A stretch of 64,000 nt of DNA from Vandiemenella viatica (GCA_031002005.1 JARYHS010008074.1:181436494-181500493); one strand, 5' to 3'; counted from the first letter of the stretch, positions 1-11,768 are shown. Numbers and translations are program-made. The notes: a model not told the origin generated them from the sequence alone.

Positions 1-220
1 CGCGTTAACGCTTGGGGATTCTACTGCGCCCTGGTGCTCTAGATGTGTTAACGCGCGACCTTGCTCCTTTCCTGAGGTGCACTGGACGTGTATACACGCG
101 CCGCCTTGCCGCCCCTGTCAGTGCTCTGCACGCGTTAAGACGTCCGGCCACTTGGATCCCTGTGTGCTATGGACGCGTTAACGCGCAAGCCACTTAGCGA
201 CCAGGCCAGGTAGCTGTATT
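1..220. repeat. Diverged tandem repeat, unit about 42-43 bp
   Basis: The palindromic block CGCGTTAACGCG or a close variant recurs near 1, 45, 88, 130 and 172, a spacing of 42-44 bp. Each unit also carries a CCCTG...GTGCTCTGGA-like block just before the next palindrome. The stretch is much richer in GC and CpG than the DNA after it and runs off the left edge, so the full array length is unknown. It looks like a minisatellite or the edge of a subterminal repeat of a mobile element. Confidence 0.6.
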
Positions 221-322
221 TCCACCCCAGCTGGTTAATTGCTTTCCAACGTAAGGACCATGAGTGTCTGCAGTTGCGACCTTATCTGAGTTGCTATTTT
301 CATTGTAGTTTTACCTGAGAAA

Positions 323-835
323 ATGGATCGCCGTTGTGTTTGTACAAAGGAAGAAATCATTCAGATTCTTACTAGAAACGGATGATATGGATGATAGTGA
401 AGACCCTTCAATAGGATCTCGAAGTAATAGTCCTAAGCCTTTTACATCTGCTAGTGGAAAACGACCGTCTGTCTCCGCAAAAGGTAAACATTTTCAGTAT
501 CTGAAGCTTCATATAGTGAGAGCTAAATGTGTGGAAAAAGAGGACGCTTTTGTGACAGCTTTGACTGGAAGAAAAGAGATTGTCGTTCTTTTGTGCTTGC
601 GGGACACAAATATGGATTAGGTCAAAATGCTAGCATTCTGTGATTTTTCGGAATATTTTTAACAGAAGATCTTATGAAATCTATTGCTGAAGGAACCTAT
701 AGATTTTATTTATATACCAAGACAAATACGCTAATCAGTTCACTCTAGATTTTCAAGGTGGAAGGATTTACTGGGAGACATTTTCGAAATATTATTCACA
801 TTAAAAATTCGAAGGAGAGCACGCCAACGCGTTGA
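323..835 (+). pseudogene. piggyBac-like transposase N-terminal remnant
   Basis: An ATG at 323 opens a short reading frame with an EEIIQIL helix. After a one-base frame change comes the acidic stretch DDMDDSEDPS. This order is typical of the N terminus of piggyBac/PGBD transposases. Further on, in another frame, a W..RD......GHKYG block and a TEDLMKSIAEGTYR block resemble the family's F(F)t.el...iv.eTNrY segment. There are at least two frameshifts and a stop, and the catalytic Asp region is not visible. Family assignment rests on motif order rather than strong identity. The DNA cannot make a functional product. Confidence 0.5.
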
Positions 836-1679
836 TGTGCTAGATGTTCAAAACAGAAACCAGGTACAAACACAGAACATGCAAAGTACAGTAATACTGC
901 GTGTTGTGCCACGTTTGGAGGCTTGTTACACAAAAAACATTTATTAACCATGGGTAACTACACTGCAACAATTATATTAGGTTTATACGCCTCTAAAACT
1001 GTGTGAAATACAAGAAATTGAAAAAAAAATATTTTTAACTTCGCTAGTGACGATCTAAAGCTTAGAAGCAAAAGAAGGATGGAAAATATATGCAGAATTT
1101 GTGAAAGGTATTCAAACACTTAACTTCGAAATTTTCTCCTAATGACATTTCAGTTGCTGTAATATCTATTTAGTATATGAAGTACCTGTATGTTTGTCTA
1201 TGCGGAAAATTCACTTTTAGAGGAGCTTTAATTTGAAAAACCTTAGATGTCAGAATAACTGCATTTATTTTGTTTCTGGGGTTTCAAAACGCAAAGCGAA
1301 AACTGAATACACACAACGCCTCAGGAATATTCAGCACAGAGCAGTCCGGGCCGTGTGCCGAACTCCAGCAGGGCAGGTATAGGCCGATCGTGGCCTCTTA
1401 GCGCAGGTAGACGGCTTAGAGGATAACAAAGGAGCACACAGCGAGGACTCTGCCGGGCAATACCTAGCAATTAAATGGTTAAAACCTAATGGAACAGTCA
1501 ACCTAGGATTGATGGAAGAACAAAGACTTTCTCAGCGTACGACTGCAGTGAAGTCTTCACGGTGTACCGCCAGATTGTGTCGTGGAAACACTCTATTTCG
1601 ACGACTAGCTCCACCATCTTCATCAGGCGTGGAGACATCTGCACTGGTCGGCTGACCCACAGATACTGAGATAGTTTGC
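836..1679. other. No recognisable feature
   Basis: AT-rich sequence with no convincing ORF, RNA or repeat. The part near 1310-1500 is less AT-rich and may be the upstream, unrecognisable part of the Penelope fragment that follows. Confidence 0.4.
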
Positions 1680-2160
1680 GTGCCGCACTTCCTTACATAC
1701 ATGTGGCATATGCCGGTAATACGTCCGGAAAGATTGGAAGGTTCTTGGCGCGGTCTGGTATAAAAAACATTTTTCGGCCACCCGCCAAGATATGTGATGT
1801 TCAGTTAATGATGATTTAGGCCTAAGAATTCCCAGAATTTATTCCATACCTTGTGAATGCAGCAAAGTTTATATCGGACAGACAGTCAGAATGATCACTG
1901 AACATATTACCGAGCACAAACGGCACTTAAGACTGGTACAAGTGGAAAAGTCCACAGTAGCCGAACCTGGTTTCAATGAAGAGTATAAGATAGTGTGTGA
2001 TAAAACGGTGGTGCTGCTGGCCAGGGTCTCTTCATTCAAGGACTCAGTAATTCGGAAGCATTGGAAATACAGCTGAAGGATAACAACATCAATAGGGACA
2101 ACGGACTGTACTTGAGTGAAGCCTGGAGACCGATTATTAAGGATCTATGTTTTGAATGAG
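1680..2160 (+). pseudogene. Penelope-like element, GIY-YIG endonuclease remnant
   Basis: Around 1822-2076 the + strand reads RIYSIPCECSKVYIGQT followed by RMITEHITEHKRHLRL and EKSTVAEP. This is the GIY-YIG nuclease signature (here IYS...VYIG) with the downstream R..EH..H segment seen at the C terminus of Penelope-like retroelement polyproteins. A frameshift near 2060 moves the end (LKDNNINRDNGLYLSEAWRP) to another frame. The reverse transcriptase that should lie upstream is not readable. The nuclease nicks target DNA for target-primed reverse transcription in this family. This copy is dead. Confidence 0.8.
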
Positions 2161-2233
2161 AGAAATCTTCTCAACCAGGCGTAATGGATGCAAATTGATG
2201 CCATGGATTAAGTTCGCCAGCACATCCGGCTAC

Positions 2234-2420
2234 AAGTTAAGCAATGTTGGGCATGGTGAGTACCTGGATGGGTGATCGGGATGGCTCCATACACAGTCCG
2301 CAACATTGGTACCCTCAGTTGGCGGTGAACCGGTTAAGCAACGTTGGGCATGGTGAATACCTGGGTGGGTGACCGGGTATGTCTCCATACAGTCCTCAAC
2401 ATTGATACCCTCAGTTGGCA
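2234..2420 (+). repeat. 5S rRNA-like sequence in two tandem copies (97-bp period)
   Basis: Two blocks starting at 2236 and 2333 each read GTTAAGCAAyGTTGGGC followed by GGTGArTACCTGG.TGGGTGAyCG. This matches the internal control region of eukaryotic 5S rRNA (box A, intermediate element and box C), the site bound by TFIIIA. The 5' third and the 3' acceptor stem are missing, and each copy continues into a shared tail ending CCCTCAGTTGGC. They are more likely a 5S-derived SINE or a promoter captured by the adjacent Penelope tail than a working 5S gene. Confidence 0.65.
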
Positions 2421-2552
2421 GATCGCGCATTCCAGTTCCGCCCTGCGCTGATTGGGTGTCTTGGCAATCATCGGTACACGGAGTTATATTTTCGCCAGCA
2501 GCTAAGCCAGTCTGTTTTGTGATTTCAAGCAATAATATCTAAAATAGACCTG

Positions 2553-2590
2553 ATGAAGACAACCGAGCAGGTTGTTGAAAGGTTGTCATT
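2553..2590 (+). ncRNA. Hammerhead-ribozyme-like core in Penelope tail
   Basis: The sequence has CTGATGA, then a hairpin (GACAACC / GGTTGTT around a short loop, with one G-U pair), then GAAA. These are the two conserved strands of the hammerhead core separated by stem II. Penelope-like elements are known to carry hammerhead motifs in their terminal repeats, and this one sits just after the GIY-YIG remnant. There is one extra A between CTGATGA and the stem, and I could not define stem III or the cleavage triplet, so activity is doubtful. Confidence 0.35.
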
Positions 2591-2969
2591 TTACGACACT
2601 ATCCGGCTGCACTCCCATGAAGATTTCACTGCATCAATTGCATTGAATGCATTATTTTAACAATTCTTTTGTTCGCTGACTAAGTACAATTTTCTTCAAA
2701 TAATGTTCATTATCTTGAAAATGATGTAATGTTAGCTTATTGTAACAACAATATCGCTGTCCAGAGTGTATAAGAAAAATCTACATCAAACGAAATTTAA
2801 TTAAGAAAAAACAACTAATATTTAATATGTTGATTTAAATGGAATGTATACTTTCCTGTCAGTGTTCTGACAAGTATAACTGTTATTAAATAACGTCTGT
2901 AATCTAAAACAACATATCTGATAATAAATTGGACAAAAGAAGATGAAAATGTGACATCATGGGGCGACA

Positions 2970-5023
2970 TCATAGAGTGAGGGCATGGCGTGACAGATGA
3001 CGTCTATGACCATTTTCATTGAAATTTGGTCGACTCAGAAGTTCTTTTTCAAGAGAACACATCGCAAGCGCACAAAGTCTGTCCTCGTTCATAGTATTTC
3101 GCACGAATGTTTTCACTCGTTTCAATGTAGAGAAGCATCGTTCTGCTTCTCCAGTCGTCATTGGGAATGTTACTATTATCTGCAGAAGTTTAACTCTCTC
3201 AGGGAACGCTTGTGCCAAGTTGTTTTCATAAAGAAAGTTCAATAAGGTCAAAGCACGTGTTGCTTTCATGAACTCTTTTCGGCTGTACAACACATTTAGT
3301 TCACAACGTAACTCTGGAGATTTTAATTTAAACAAATTACCAGCTGTTTTTAGTTCTTGTTCTGGGAAAACAATGTGGTGTTTAGAAAACAATGACGGTT
3401 CAAACAACCGTGCAACTGACAAGTGTTCACTAAATCGGAATCTGGCACTGACCTGCGTTATGATACGATCACAGACGTCTAGTGCACACACCTTCCGTGA
3501 TTCCGTGAAACGTCCATGTTTTGCAGCTGGTTCTTCCTGCTCCCAGTGGTTGTCAAGTTCAAGTGAGGCCCTAATACGTAGAACAGCTGCTGCAAAGTGA
3601 GACAAATATTCCATTGTCTTCACTGCATCAATATTCCTTTGCTGGAGTTCATTGAATAGAATGTCGCAATGAGGCATGACTTTGTTAAAAAACTGTAACC
3701 AAAAGAGGAAGTCATCGTCTTGCAGGAAACCCTACAGTTCCAAAGCTCTGTTTATTGTCCTGTAATCATTACCATCTTCATCAACAATTTTTTCCATATA
3801 CTCAAGAATTTCATTTCTGTATTTATATACAGTGGTTACGCACCGTGATTTGAAATTCCATCTGATGGACTGAGGACAGGTAGGAATACGTTTCTTCATT
3901 ATCTCGTCAAGAAACGCTGTGCGTTTAGGAGACTGAGAAAAAAAATTGAAATTCCTTCCAAGTTGCTAAAAAAGATCCGCACTTGTTTATTGCCTGTTAC
4001 ACAACGTTCAACAATTAAATTTAACTGATGTGCATAGCAGTGAATAAAGTGAGCATTCTTATACACCTCTTTGATTTTAACTTGAACCCCACCCTTGTTG
4101 CCGCTCATGACTGGAGCACCGTCGTAACACTGAGCTGTTAATTTTTCGGGTGTCTCATTTACTTTCATTTTCTGTAGTTCGCCGAGAATGACATCACTTA
4201 CACCAGCTGCACAGCGACTCTTTGGTTGTATGAAGGAAATAAATCTTTCATATATTTTACCGAGTAACTCATATCGAATTATCAGAACCAGTTGTGACAA
4301 ATTTGAACAGTCAGTTGTTTCATCAACTTTGATTGCTAGGTAATTTATCTTTGACAGTTCACTCCTGATAAGATTGAGACATACCTCCTAAATCGATTCC
4401 AGCAATTCGTTCTGAATTGTTTTGGACAGGCCCATGAAAACACGATTTTCAGATTTCTCAATGTGCTGCTTCAAGATGCTGTCCAGTTCTGACATTAGAT
4501 CAACTAATCCTCGAAAAATCGCTGGATTCTTGGAATTATCCATTTCGTTATGTCCCCTCAAAGCAAGCTCGAATTTGCCACAAAATTTTATGCAGTCAAC
4601 CAGTTTACTCAGTATGTATCGATTTTTTGATACATTTTCATTGTATGTCTCTATGCTAAGGCGGTAGGCACTATCTAGCTGGCACATAATGTCAACTTTC
4701 CCTAACAAAGAAAACTCAATGATTCCATTCAAATGTTTTTCGCTGGAATTATGTTTTTTCACTTTCGCGTGAAAATTCTTCAAGTCTGTAATTCCATTTT
4801 CTGTCCATGCGTTGTCATTACAATTCGTCACAAGACATGAGAAACAGAAAAATGCATTCTTCACTTCACAACCACACAACCACTCAGCAGCATCATACAT
4901 TGCTCTGCTAAAATTGCGAACATACCCTATCCTGGATTTGCAATGTTTTTGTTCTTGACTGATGTTAAGATCTGGTCTTGGCGCACCCAGATTCTTCGCT
5001 TTTACCCTAACCTCGTGTTCCAA
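2970..5023 (-). pseudogene. hAT-family transposase (TTF zinc finger / DUF4371 / hAT-C type), broken
   Basis: Read from 5023 down to 2970 the - strand gives, in order: an N-terminal TTF-type zinc finger (CGCEVKNAFFCFSC); a DUF4371-like region (HNEMDNSKNPAIFRGLVDLM, then SKTIQNELLESI); the VDETTD motif with the first catalytic Asp near 4315; the CYDGAPVMSG block; the hAT insertion-domain motif CYAHQLNL near 4020; and a C-terminal dimerisation domain with TTGEAERCFSTLKRVKT near 3130. All expected parts are present at about full length (near 680 codons). They are interrupted by a stop at about 4386, a frame change near 3955 and a stop near 3732. This class resembles ZMYM1-like hAT proteins. TIRs were not identified. 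Confidence 0.85.
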
Positions 5024-6390
5024 ATTTTTTCTCAGTAAATTGCAAACCGAATCATAATTGCACTTTCAGCCAGAAAGCTGCAACTATTCTCAAAAACGAA
5101 AATATAACTCACAAGAGTTCAGGCTCCACAGCACAACACACAAAAACAAACTTCCAAATAACACTTCCTCGTGCAAATTATTTAGCAACTTAGACAATGA
5201 AACGTTTGTGCGCCTATTGCATTAATCGTTCAAAAAATTGTCTCTATGTGGTGAAAGTTATGCTACTGTATCTTGGTGCACTCTGGCGGAACTTTTGCAA
5301 ACTTATGTTGACAGTGTAGCCAAAGCCCGAGAAATTAAATTTTCTTTTACATTGTCAAAACATTAATATTTAACGTCGCTTAGTCAAGGATGAAGGCACA
5401 AACTGGAGATACAAACACAGGGATTCGAGAGTAGAAGTTCAACCACACTGCAGACTTCCCTACCCTGTAACTAACATTTCAAGAAAATAATGGTTGGGTT
5501 GGTACCGCACCCTTAGGCTACGCTTTGAGAGCCTAAAATGAGACCATAAGAGCAATACTCCGTAAAAGCCACGCCCACGACGTACAGTCTTATGAGATTC
5601 CGAAGATGGAGCCTCAAAAATACTACCCATTTGAGAAACATTCATTTATATTAACAGTCCTAAAAATATTGACTGTCACTGCTTTTAACGTGTATCTAAA
5701 ATTCTGGAAATACTTCCTGTTATTTTAAATTCTGTATTATTCTATTTAAAAACATATTTTAATATATCTCTTGGGGCGGCCTTTAAGGACGAGCCGCTAC
5801 TGCACTAGGGTTGCATAAAGATGGCAGCCTTGAAATAATCCTTTCATTATTTCAACGTCCTTTTACTCTCTGTTTCATTGTAAACTTCTTGCTAGTATAT
5901 AAATAGTTAATAACGTGAAAGTAATTTTTGTATATTGCCTACAGTTTTGATTCGGTTTCCATTTCTGTTTTTCTTTGAATTTATGAATTTGAAATGACTG
6001 TTTTATAATTTCTTTTTTTATTATTATTATGTCAGGTTTGTCTTTTGTATGATTATTATTGGTACATATGCCAGTATTTCTTTCACATATTCAATTTGAA
6101 TTTGTGTTTATATCTGTAATTGTCATATTCTTTTATCTGCAGTAATAAACTTCTTGACTACTATGAATGTACTTATTTTCTGAACTTCCAACAATCTGAG
6201 ATTTGCATTCACCATTCCATTCTGAAAAAATTCTATTATCCTGACCTCTTTATCACTTATTTGCTAGTCCTTCGGAGCTTTGTTTACTGTTTCATCCAGA
6301 ATTATCTAAATAGTCCTGATTTTCTTTTATTATAATTATTTTTACTAATTTGTTTTCTTCAGTGACTAATATTAAACACTTTGTTTGTAG
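5024..6390. other. Mostly featureless AT-rich DNA before the first exon
   Basis: The first part presumably includes the 5' end of the hAT copy on the - strand. A GC-richer patch at 5460-5640 can be read as a short - strand ORF with no family resemblance. The rest, with long T and A runs, looks like intron sequence and ends in a pyrimidine-rich acceptor at 6381-6390. Confidence 0.4.
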
Positions 6391-6575
6391 AAAGTGGAAT
6401 GCGAGAAACTAACAGAAGTTCAAAATCAGTGACAAAGAGAATAAAGGCAGTCAGCAACAATCAAGATACTCTTCCAATGAAAAGTTACAGCTGTGAAGAT
6501 AAAAGCTCATCCATTTCATTAGTGGAGCAGATGGGGAAGAGTAATATAGAAACAGAGAACTTTAAAGCACCAGTG
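6391..6575 (+). CDS. Candidate host-gene exon A (serine/lysine-rich, internal)
   Basis: An acceptor TTTGTTTGTAG ends at 6390 and a donor GTG|GTAAAT starts at 6576. Between them one frame is fully open, with two bases completing a split codon at the start and a whole codon at the end (phase 0). The translation is hydrophilic, rich in Ser, Lys and Glu, for example RETNRSSKSVTKRIKAV and SYSCEDKSSSISLVEQMG, and looks intrinsically disordered. It has none of the decay seen in neighbouring transposons. No family is recognised. The phase-0 end fits the phase-0 start of the next candidate exon at 38268. The 5' part of the gene was not found in the window. Confidence 0.55.
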
Positions 6576-6890
6576 GTAAATATATTGTTTTAAATTAGTA
6601 TGGAGAATGGAGCTTAGTGTTTATATTATTTTACTACTTGTTTTTCTATCCGGATGCACTTAAGATATTTTCCTGCTGAGTGTTGTAATAGCTGTTGTTA
6701 GTGGGAAATTGTATGGGGAAAAAATGATGGGAATAAAAGGGATCATAAAGATTCTTTCCTGATCCAGTAAGCTCTAAATATCTGTAGATGACTCATATAT
6801 AACATAATCTTTGCAACTTTTAACTTTGCAAGGTTTATAAGTTGTGCTGTGAAACAAGCCATTAACATAATAGAACATTTAGTGACTCCA

Positions 6891-6960
6891 CAGTGGCATA
6901 GCTAGAGGGGGATGTGTTGGGGGGTGACACCTGTAATTTTTTTTTTTTTTTTTTAAATAA
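6891..6960 (+). mobile_element. hAT-type terminus (CAGTGGC...), other end not found
   Basis: The sequence CAGTGGCATAGCTAGAGGGGG starts like the TIR of many hAT elements and like the complete MITE at 38786. A long T run follows. I found no matching inverted end or 8-bp duplication downstream, so this is a truncated end or chance similarity. Confidence 0.4.
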
Positions 6961-7243
6961 AATAATCGAAAGTAGTGTGATCCAAAAAAGAAAGAAATAT
7001 CTTTTTCATAGACTTATCATATCCATTTGGGTGAAACCATTTTTACCTTTATTGTTTTAATTTTTTTTTTTAATTTGGTGTATTGCTTTTCCAAATAAAA
7101 TCCAGTGCGCTTTCGTTGCACTACAGTAAGATTATTGCCAATACTGTGTGCATAATCAAAGAGAGCATTCCTCTGTGGCATCAACAATCACTCGAAATCA
7201 TCGTACTCGCTGTCCATCACTGTTGTTTGGTTTGTTAAAAGCA

Positions 7244-7840
7244 TGTCACATTACAGTAGGCTTGCCCCCTTCAGTAATTAACTTATTTTAATTATTATAT
7301 TTATTCTATGCCAAGTAGCGAATGCTATGAGCATCGGTTACTTGTGAGACTGACAATCGATTAGTAGAGCAGAGAGTGTGTGGAGTCTGGAAGAGAACGT
7401 TGTGTGGTTATCATGCCTCTGGGTCTTGTTGTAGCTCGGTGTAAGTCGTTGCCAAAAATAATTAACAAATGATTTGTATTGAAGTGTATAGGTCCCCGTG
7501 AGTGACTAATTACGAGCTACCGCGTCAGGAAAACGTTTCACTGACAGAAGGAAACTACGATATTACGTGCTGGATGTTGGTGAACTGTATTGGTATGAAC
7601 ATCTACGTGAAAGTGATTGAATGTATTGCTGTACACTCTGAAGAACCTGCATTTTCAGATTATTTGTCACTACTAGTAATTTACTTGTGTGTGTTTATTA
7701 TTATTTTTCCATTGGTGGCCGGGTGCATTTGTGGAGCACAAAACTCTGAATAAATCTTTGTCTTGTGTTCTGCATACACGTGGGTTTATTTGAAGAAACT
7801 TTTGGTTATATTTGTTTTTGATTTGTACCCTAGCCAGCCA
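7244..7840 (+). mobile_element. Possible solo or partial LTR
   Basis: The block begins TGTCACATTA, ends CCAGCCA, contains an AATAAA signal near 7752, and is followed one base later by TGGTGGCGGCCGAG, which could be a tRNA primer-binding site. It also holds an 83-codon open stretch (7502-7753) with a hydrophobic C-terminal segment that resembles nothing I know. No second copy is present in the window, so the LTR call is only structural. Confidence 0.25.
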
Positions 7841-9467
7841 ATGGTGGCGGCCGAGATTAATTAATTAACGAAGTCTGATCGTCCTTCCATAAGGTGGTCA
7901 ATACAAACTTTAAAAGGGACTAATTTGTTAGTCGGGAAGGAGAACTGTTATCAATCACGCACTTTGCAATTTGTTCCCCGACAAGCAGCAGTGCTTATGA
8001 TGTATGTTTTCTTGAACAATTATTGTAATAAGTGAGGGAGTTTTGAAATTAAAGGAAAGATACCTAAAATTGCTAAAATCAAAGCAGTTAGACAGTTAAA
8101 ATTTAAATGCAGATAATTATTTAAAGGAAATTGTTGTATGTTCTTCCGAAACTGAAAAAACCAGCCAAGTGTATGTTGGAACACACACAATCTAGGCTTC
8201 CATTTCCATTGTACCATCATGAATTACTCTGAGACTTTTTCAAGTGTCAAAAAATTAATTTTTAATTGTTTTGCATATTTAAAATTCAGCTTTCAAGCTA
8301 AGATTCAAGAGTATTTTGAAGTATTTACTACGGTTTGTAATTTCAATTTATCATCTGACAGCTTCCTGTTTGATAAATTAAGTATATTTCCTGCTATCAA
8401 ATTTTCATTCTGTGTACCTAGCTATCGGCAACAATGCACCTATACTAGACGTGGAACTGTATCATTTTCAAATTCATATAAACATGATGATTTAGAAAAC
8501 TGTGCATAGAATTAGCAATACTATCAGATTTCAAGTCAATCCGAATGGGTCCAAGTGTTTGTTGATGGTATCGTGTGTGGTGTCATGGTGAACAGTTTTT
8601 ATAGAGCAAGTGCTTACCATAGCCGGAAGCTTGTCTCTTGTTAGCAATATCATAACAGCAGTAAGTACTTTAACTCTCAGTCCATGTAAGTTTAATTTAC
8701 TTTCCGCTGAACTAGAATATGCAATTTGATCACGACGAAATAGATAAGCACATGACTCCATAATTTAAATGAGAAGAATATTTATATCAAGGATAACCTC
8801 TACTCTTCAGTAAAAAGTGAGCTTTAATCATGAACTAAATGAACCTTTGAGGCGTTTACAATATATGCTTCCTTTATATATACGCTTCAGTGCAGCCCTA
8901 GCAACTTAAAATTTACAAGTGGTGACGGTCTGTGGTTATACAACGTCATATCTAGGACTCCGTAGTTACATATATTCTGTCTTTGACAGCTACTGAAATA
9001 CAACCCTTGTTATGTACTTCTTTTGAAATTGGCAGATATTGTAAAGGCATGTTTTGATGCTATCTGATCCACTGCTTATTATTTTTTCAAGTAAGTTATT
9101 TTTATATAAAGGAACTTAATGTAGAGCTGCTTCTCTGACTATACAATATCCCCCATGGTCTCACATCTTGTGGTACTCAGATCGTGGCTTTGCACCCATG
9201 GGACACCATCTGGGTCTGAAATAGCTTCTACTTGGACCAGGCCAATCTGTTAACTTTCCTCTTGATGTCATTTAGTCAACTACTGTTATTTTCTGACCAT
9301 GATATTTTTTTTATGGAAAGTGTGTCAGCTGTAGGTGCAAAATGTGTCACCGTTGGGAGCCTGTCGGATTCAGTGTCGACTAAAAGAGCAGGTGCAGAGG
9401 TTCATTTTATATATCTACTAGCTGGTACACATGACTTCGTTCATGTTTGTAAAGAATTTGGATTGAC
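7841..9467. other. No supported gene; intron-like sequence
   Basis: AT-rich DNA with short ORFs on both strands that lack any family signature. Diverged sequence just before 9468 does not obviously continue the satellite array that follows. Confidence 0.4.
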
Positions 9468-10525
9468 AGCTACCGACATCTAACCACCATAGTGCATGAT
9501 GGGAGACTCAATGCTATTACCACACACAAATGCCAGTCATCTGCACTTTGTAGTTGCAGCAAAATAAAATTTACAGACACACGTCTTTGGACGAAATATG
9601 AAAATATCCTTTATCAACCACTTTCAACCACCATATTTCCCACACTCCCAAAGTTACCAAAATTCGGCCAACGTTGAGATTGGTGGGTGACTCTGTGTTA
9701 CTACCACACACAAAGACCAGTGATCTGCGCTTCATAGTTTTGGCTGAAAAGTGATACACAGGGACACATACGTCTTTGGCAGAAATATGAAAGTGCCGCA
9801 GGTTGACCACTTTCAACCTCCATATCTCACACACCCCCATAGCTACCGATATCTAATAACCATAGTGCATGACAGGATACATGATACTACTACCATACAT
9901 AAACACCAATGTTCTATGCTATATAGTTGAGGCAGAAAAGTGACATAAGCGGAGACACATGTCTTTTGTTGAAATACGAAAATATCCTTGATCGGCCATT
10001 TTCAACCACCATATCTCCCACATTAACACAGTTACTGAAATTCGGCCAATGTTGTGATCGAAAGGTGACTCTGTGTTACTACCACACACAAATGCCAGTG
10101 ATCTGCGATAGATAGTTTCTGCTGAAAAGTGATACACCAAGATACATGCGTCTTTGGCAGGAATATGGAATTGACACAGGTTGACCACTTTCAACCTCCA
10201 TATCTCACATACCCCCACAGCTACCGACATCTAACAACCATAGTGCACGACAGGAGACACGATTCTACTACCACACACAAACACAAATGGGTTATGCTAT
10301 GTAGTTGAGGCAGGAATAAGAAGTATAAGGAGACACAAATTTTTGGTCGAAATATGAAAATGCCATGCATTGACTAACTTTAATCGTCATATCTCCTACA
10401 TCCCCACAGCTATCGGTATTCGGCCAACGTTGTGCATGACAGGAAACTCCATGCTGCTTCCACACACAAACACCAGTGATCTGTGCTAGGTAGTAGTGGC
10501 TGAAAAGTGAAATATAGGAAAACAC
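9468..10525. repeat. Satellite array, 189-bp monomer, dimeric organisation
   Basis: Monomers start with AGcTACcg or AGtTACtg at 9468, 9652, 9841, 10030, 10219 and 10408, that is at 184, 189, 189, 189 and 189 bp. Two types alternate: one continues ATCTAAcaACCATAGTGCA and the other ATTCGGCCAAcGTTG, so the higher-order unit is about 378 bp. All share blocks such as CACACAAAnnCCAGT and CATATCTCnCACA. About 5.6 copies are present, with perhaps 75-85% identity between same-type monomers by eye. The sixth monomer joins the TA-rich microsatellite. Confidence 0.9.
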
Positions 10526-10529
10526 ATCT

Positions 10530-10575
10530 ATTTTTATATATATATAAGATAAGATATATATATATACACACACTT
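10530..10575. repeat. TA/CA microsatellite
   Basis: Runs of TATATA interrupted by AAGATAAGA and ending in ACACACAC, at the right edge of the 189-bp satellite array. Confidence 0.8.
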
Positions 10576-11756
10576 TAGCATTCACAGTTTGCCAGTAACT
10601 ATAATATGGCTATATAATGGTATAGAAATATTCAGGAAGCAGAAAATGACTTGAAAAATGATAACTATTAAATAGTACAGTGAGAGACTTCGGAAATGGA
10701 CAAAAAGTATTAACATGTCAACAATTGGTGCACCTACCTTATCTGTCAAATAATTAATAAGAATAATAGAAAATATTCCTAGGTGTTCAGCAATTTTATT
10801 TTTAATGCTGATTGTTGACTATTTAAACAATTGAACCCAAACCTTTGAAAAGGTTTACTTTCGCGCCACACTTAAACACTTAATCTTTAACAATATTAAA
10901 GAACATTTACGTTAATTTTTCCTTAAAATTACATCATTGCTAACAAAACATAAGTTTTTGTATTTATTACTAAGACCATACATACAAATAAATAAATTAT
11001 TATCTCCGTGATGCTCATTGTAAGCACCTCAGAATTTGTTAAATTCTAAACCTCGTCGCTACAGGATATGGGGGACAGGAATCATGCAGAGGCCGATACT
11101 GCAGTAGATAGCCACATATGCGAAGATTTGAAAACAAAAAAAAAGTACAACACATAAATCAAGCCATAAACAGCCTTTAAATAAGAGAAAATTAGCTTTA
11201 AACTTACCGAAATAGGTCCAATAGGGGATAATTCACCTGAACAGGCTCTAAACTTGATCACGACACAATGGTGCCTTTTCACCACACTTTTCGATGCAAT
11301 AAAAATTGTTTATAATAATAACTAATAGGGAGAAAGTAAAATTCACTGTAGTTCAACAGTTTAAGGCAGAATAAATTAAGAAAACACAATTTTAAAAATT
11401 CGTTAAACACACTCGTATTTTCAACACCACCTAACAGCATATTTTAAGTAGTTGCAGGAACCAACGGATAATTTTTATGTAATTAAAGAAAACACTGCAC
11501 AATATATGCAAGTTCTGAAGCTTTCCACACAGCCAAACTAGCACTAAATCAGTTTTAACATAATTACGCAGTAGAGAAGAATGACGCCAACTACAGATTC
11601 GAACTGTGGATGATTTAACACATATCAGTAAACTAAATCATTTTCAAAATGTGGTATGAGTAGAGCAGGAGGCCATGCTGCAGATCATTTATCAAAATAA
11701 ACACTCCTGCAATAGTAATTTTAACAAAATATTAAGTGTAGTCTAATGGCGCCTTC
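10576..11756. other. No recognisable feature
   Basis: AT-rich sequence without a credible ORF, RNA gene or internal repeat. Confidence 0.4.
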
Positions 11757-11768
11757 TTGACACACCAC

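Noticed and set aside
336..620. Open frame with donor AAAAG|GTAAAC at 484 that would splice in phase to exon A as first exon of the host gene.
   Set aside because: The frame carries a piggyBac-type N terminus (EEIIQIL then DDMDDSED) with a frameshift and further piggyBac-like blocks downstream, so the phase match is most likely chance.
2234..2380. Functional 5S rRNA genes.
   Set aside because: Only the internal control region is present; the ends of the molecule are missing in both copies.
7502..7753. 83-codon ORF with a possible membrane segment.
   Set aside because: No homology is recognised, it lies inside an LTR-like block and has no splice or promoter support.
9468..10525. CRISPR array.
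   Set aside because: Units are 189 bp and similar along their whole length, with no short repeat plus unique spacer pattern; the genome is eukaryotic.
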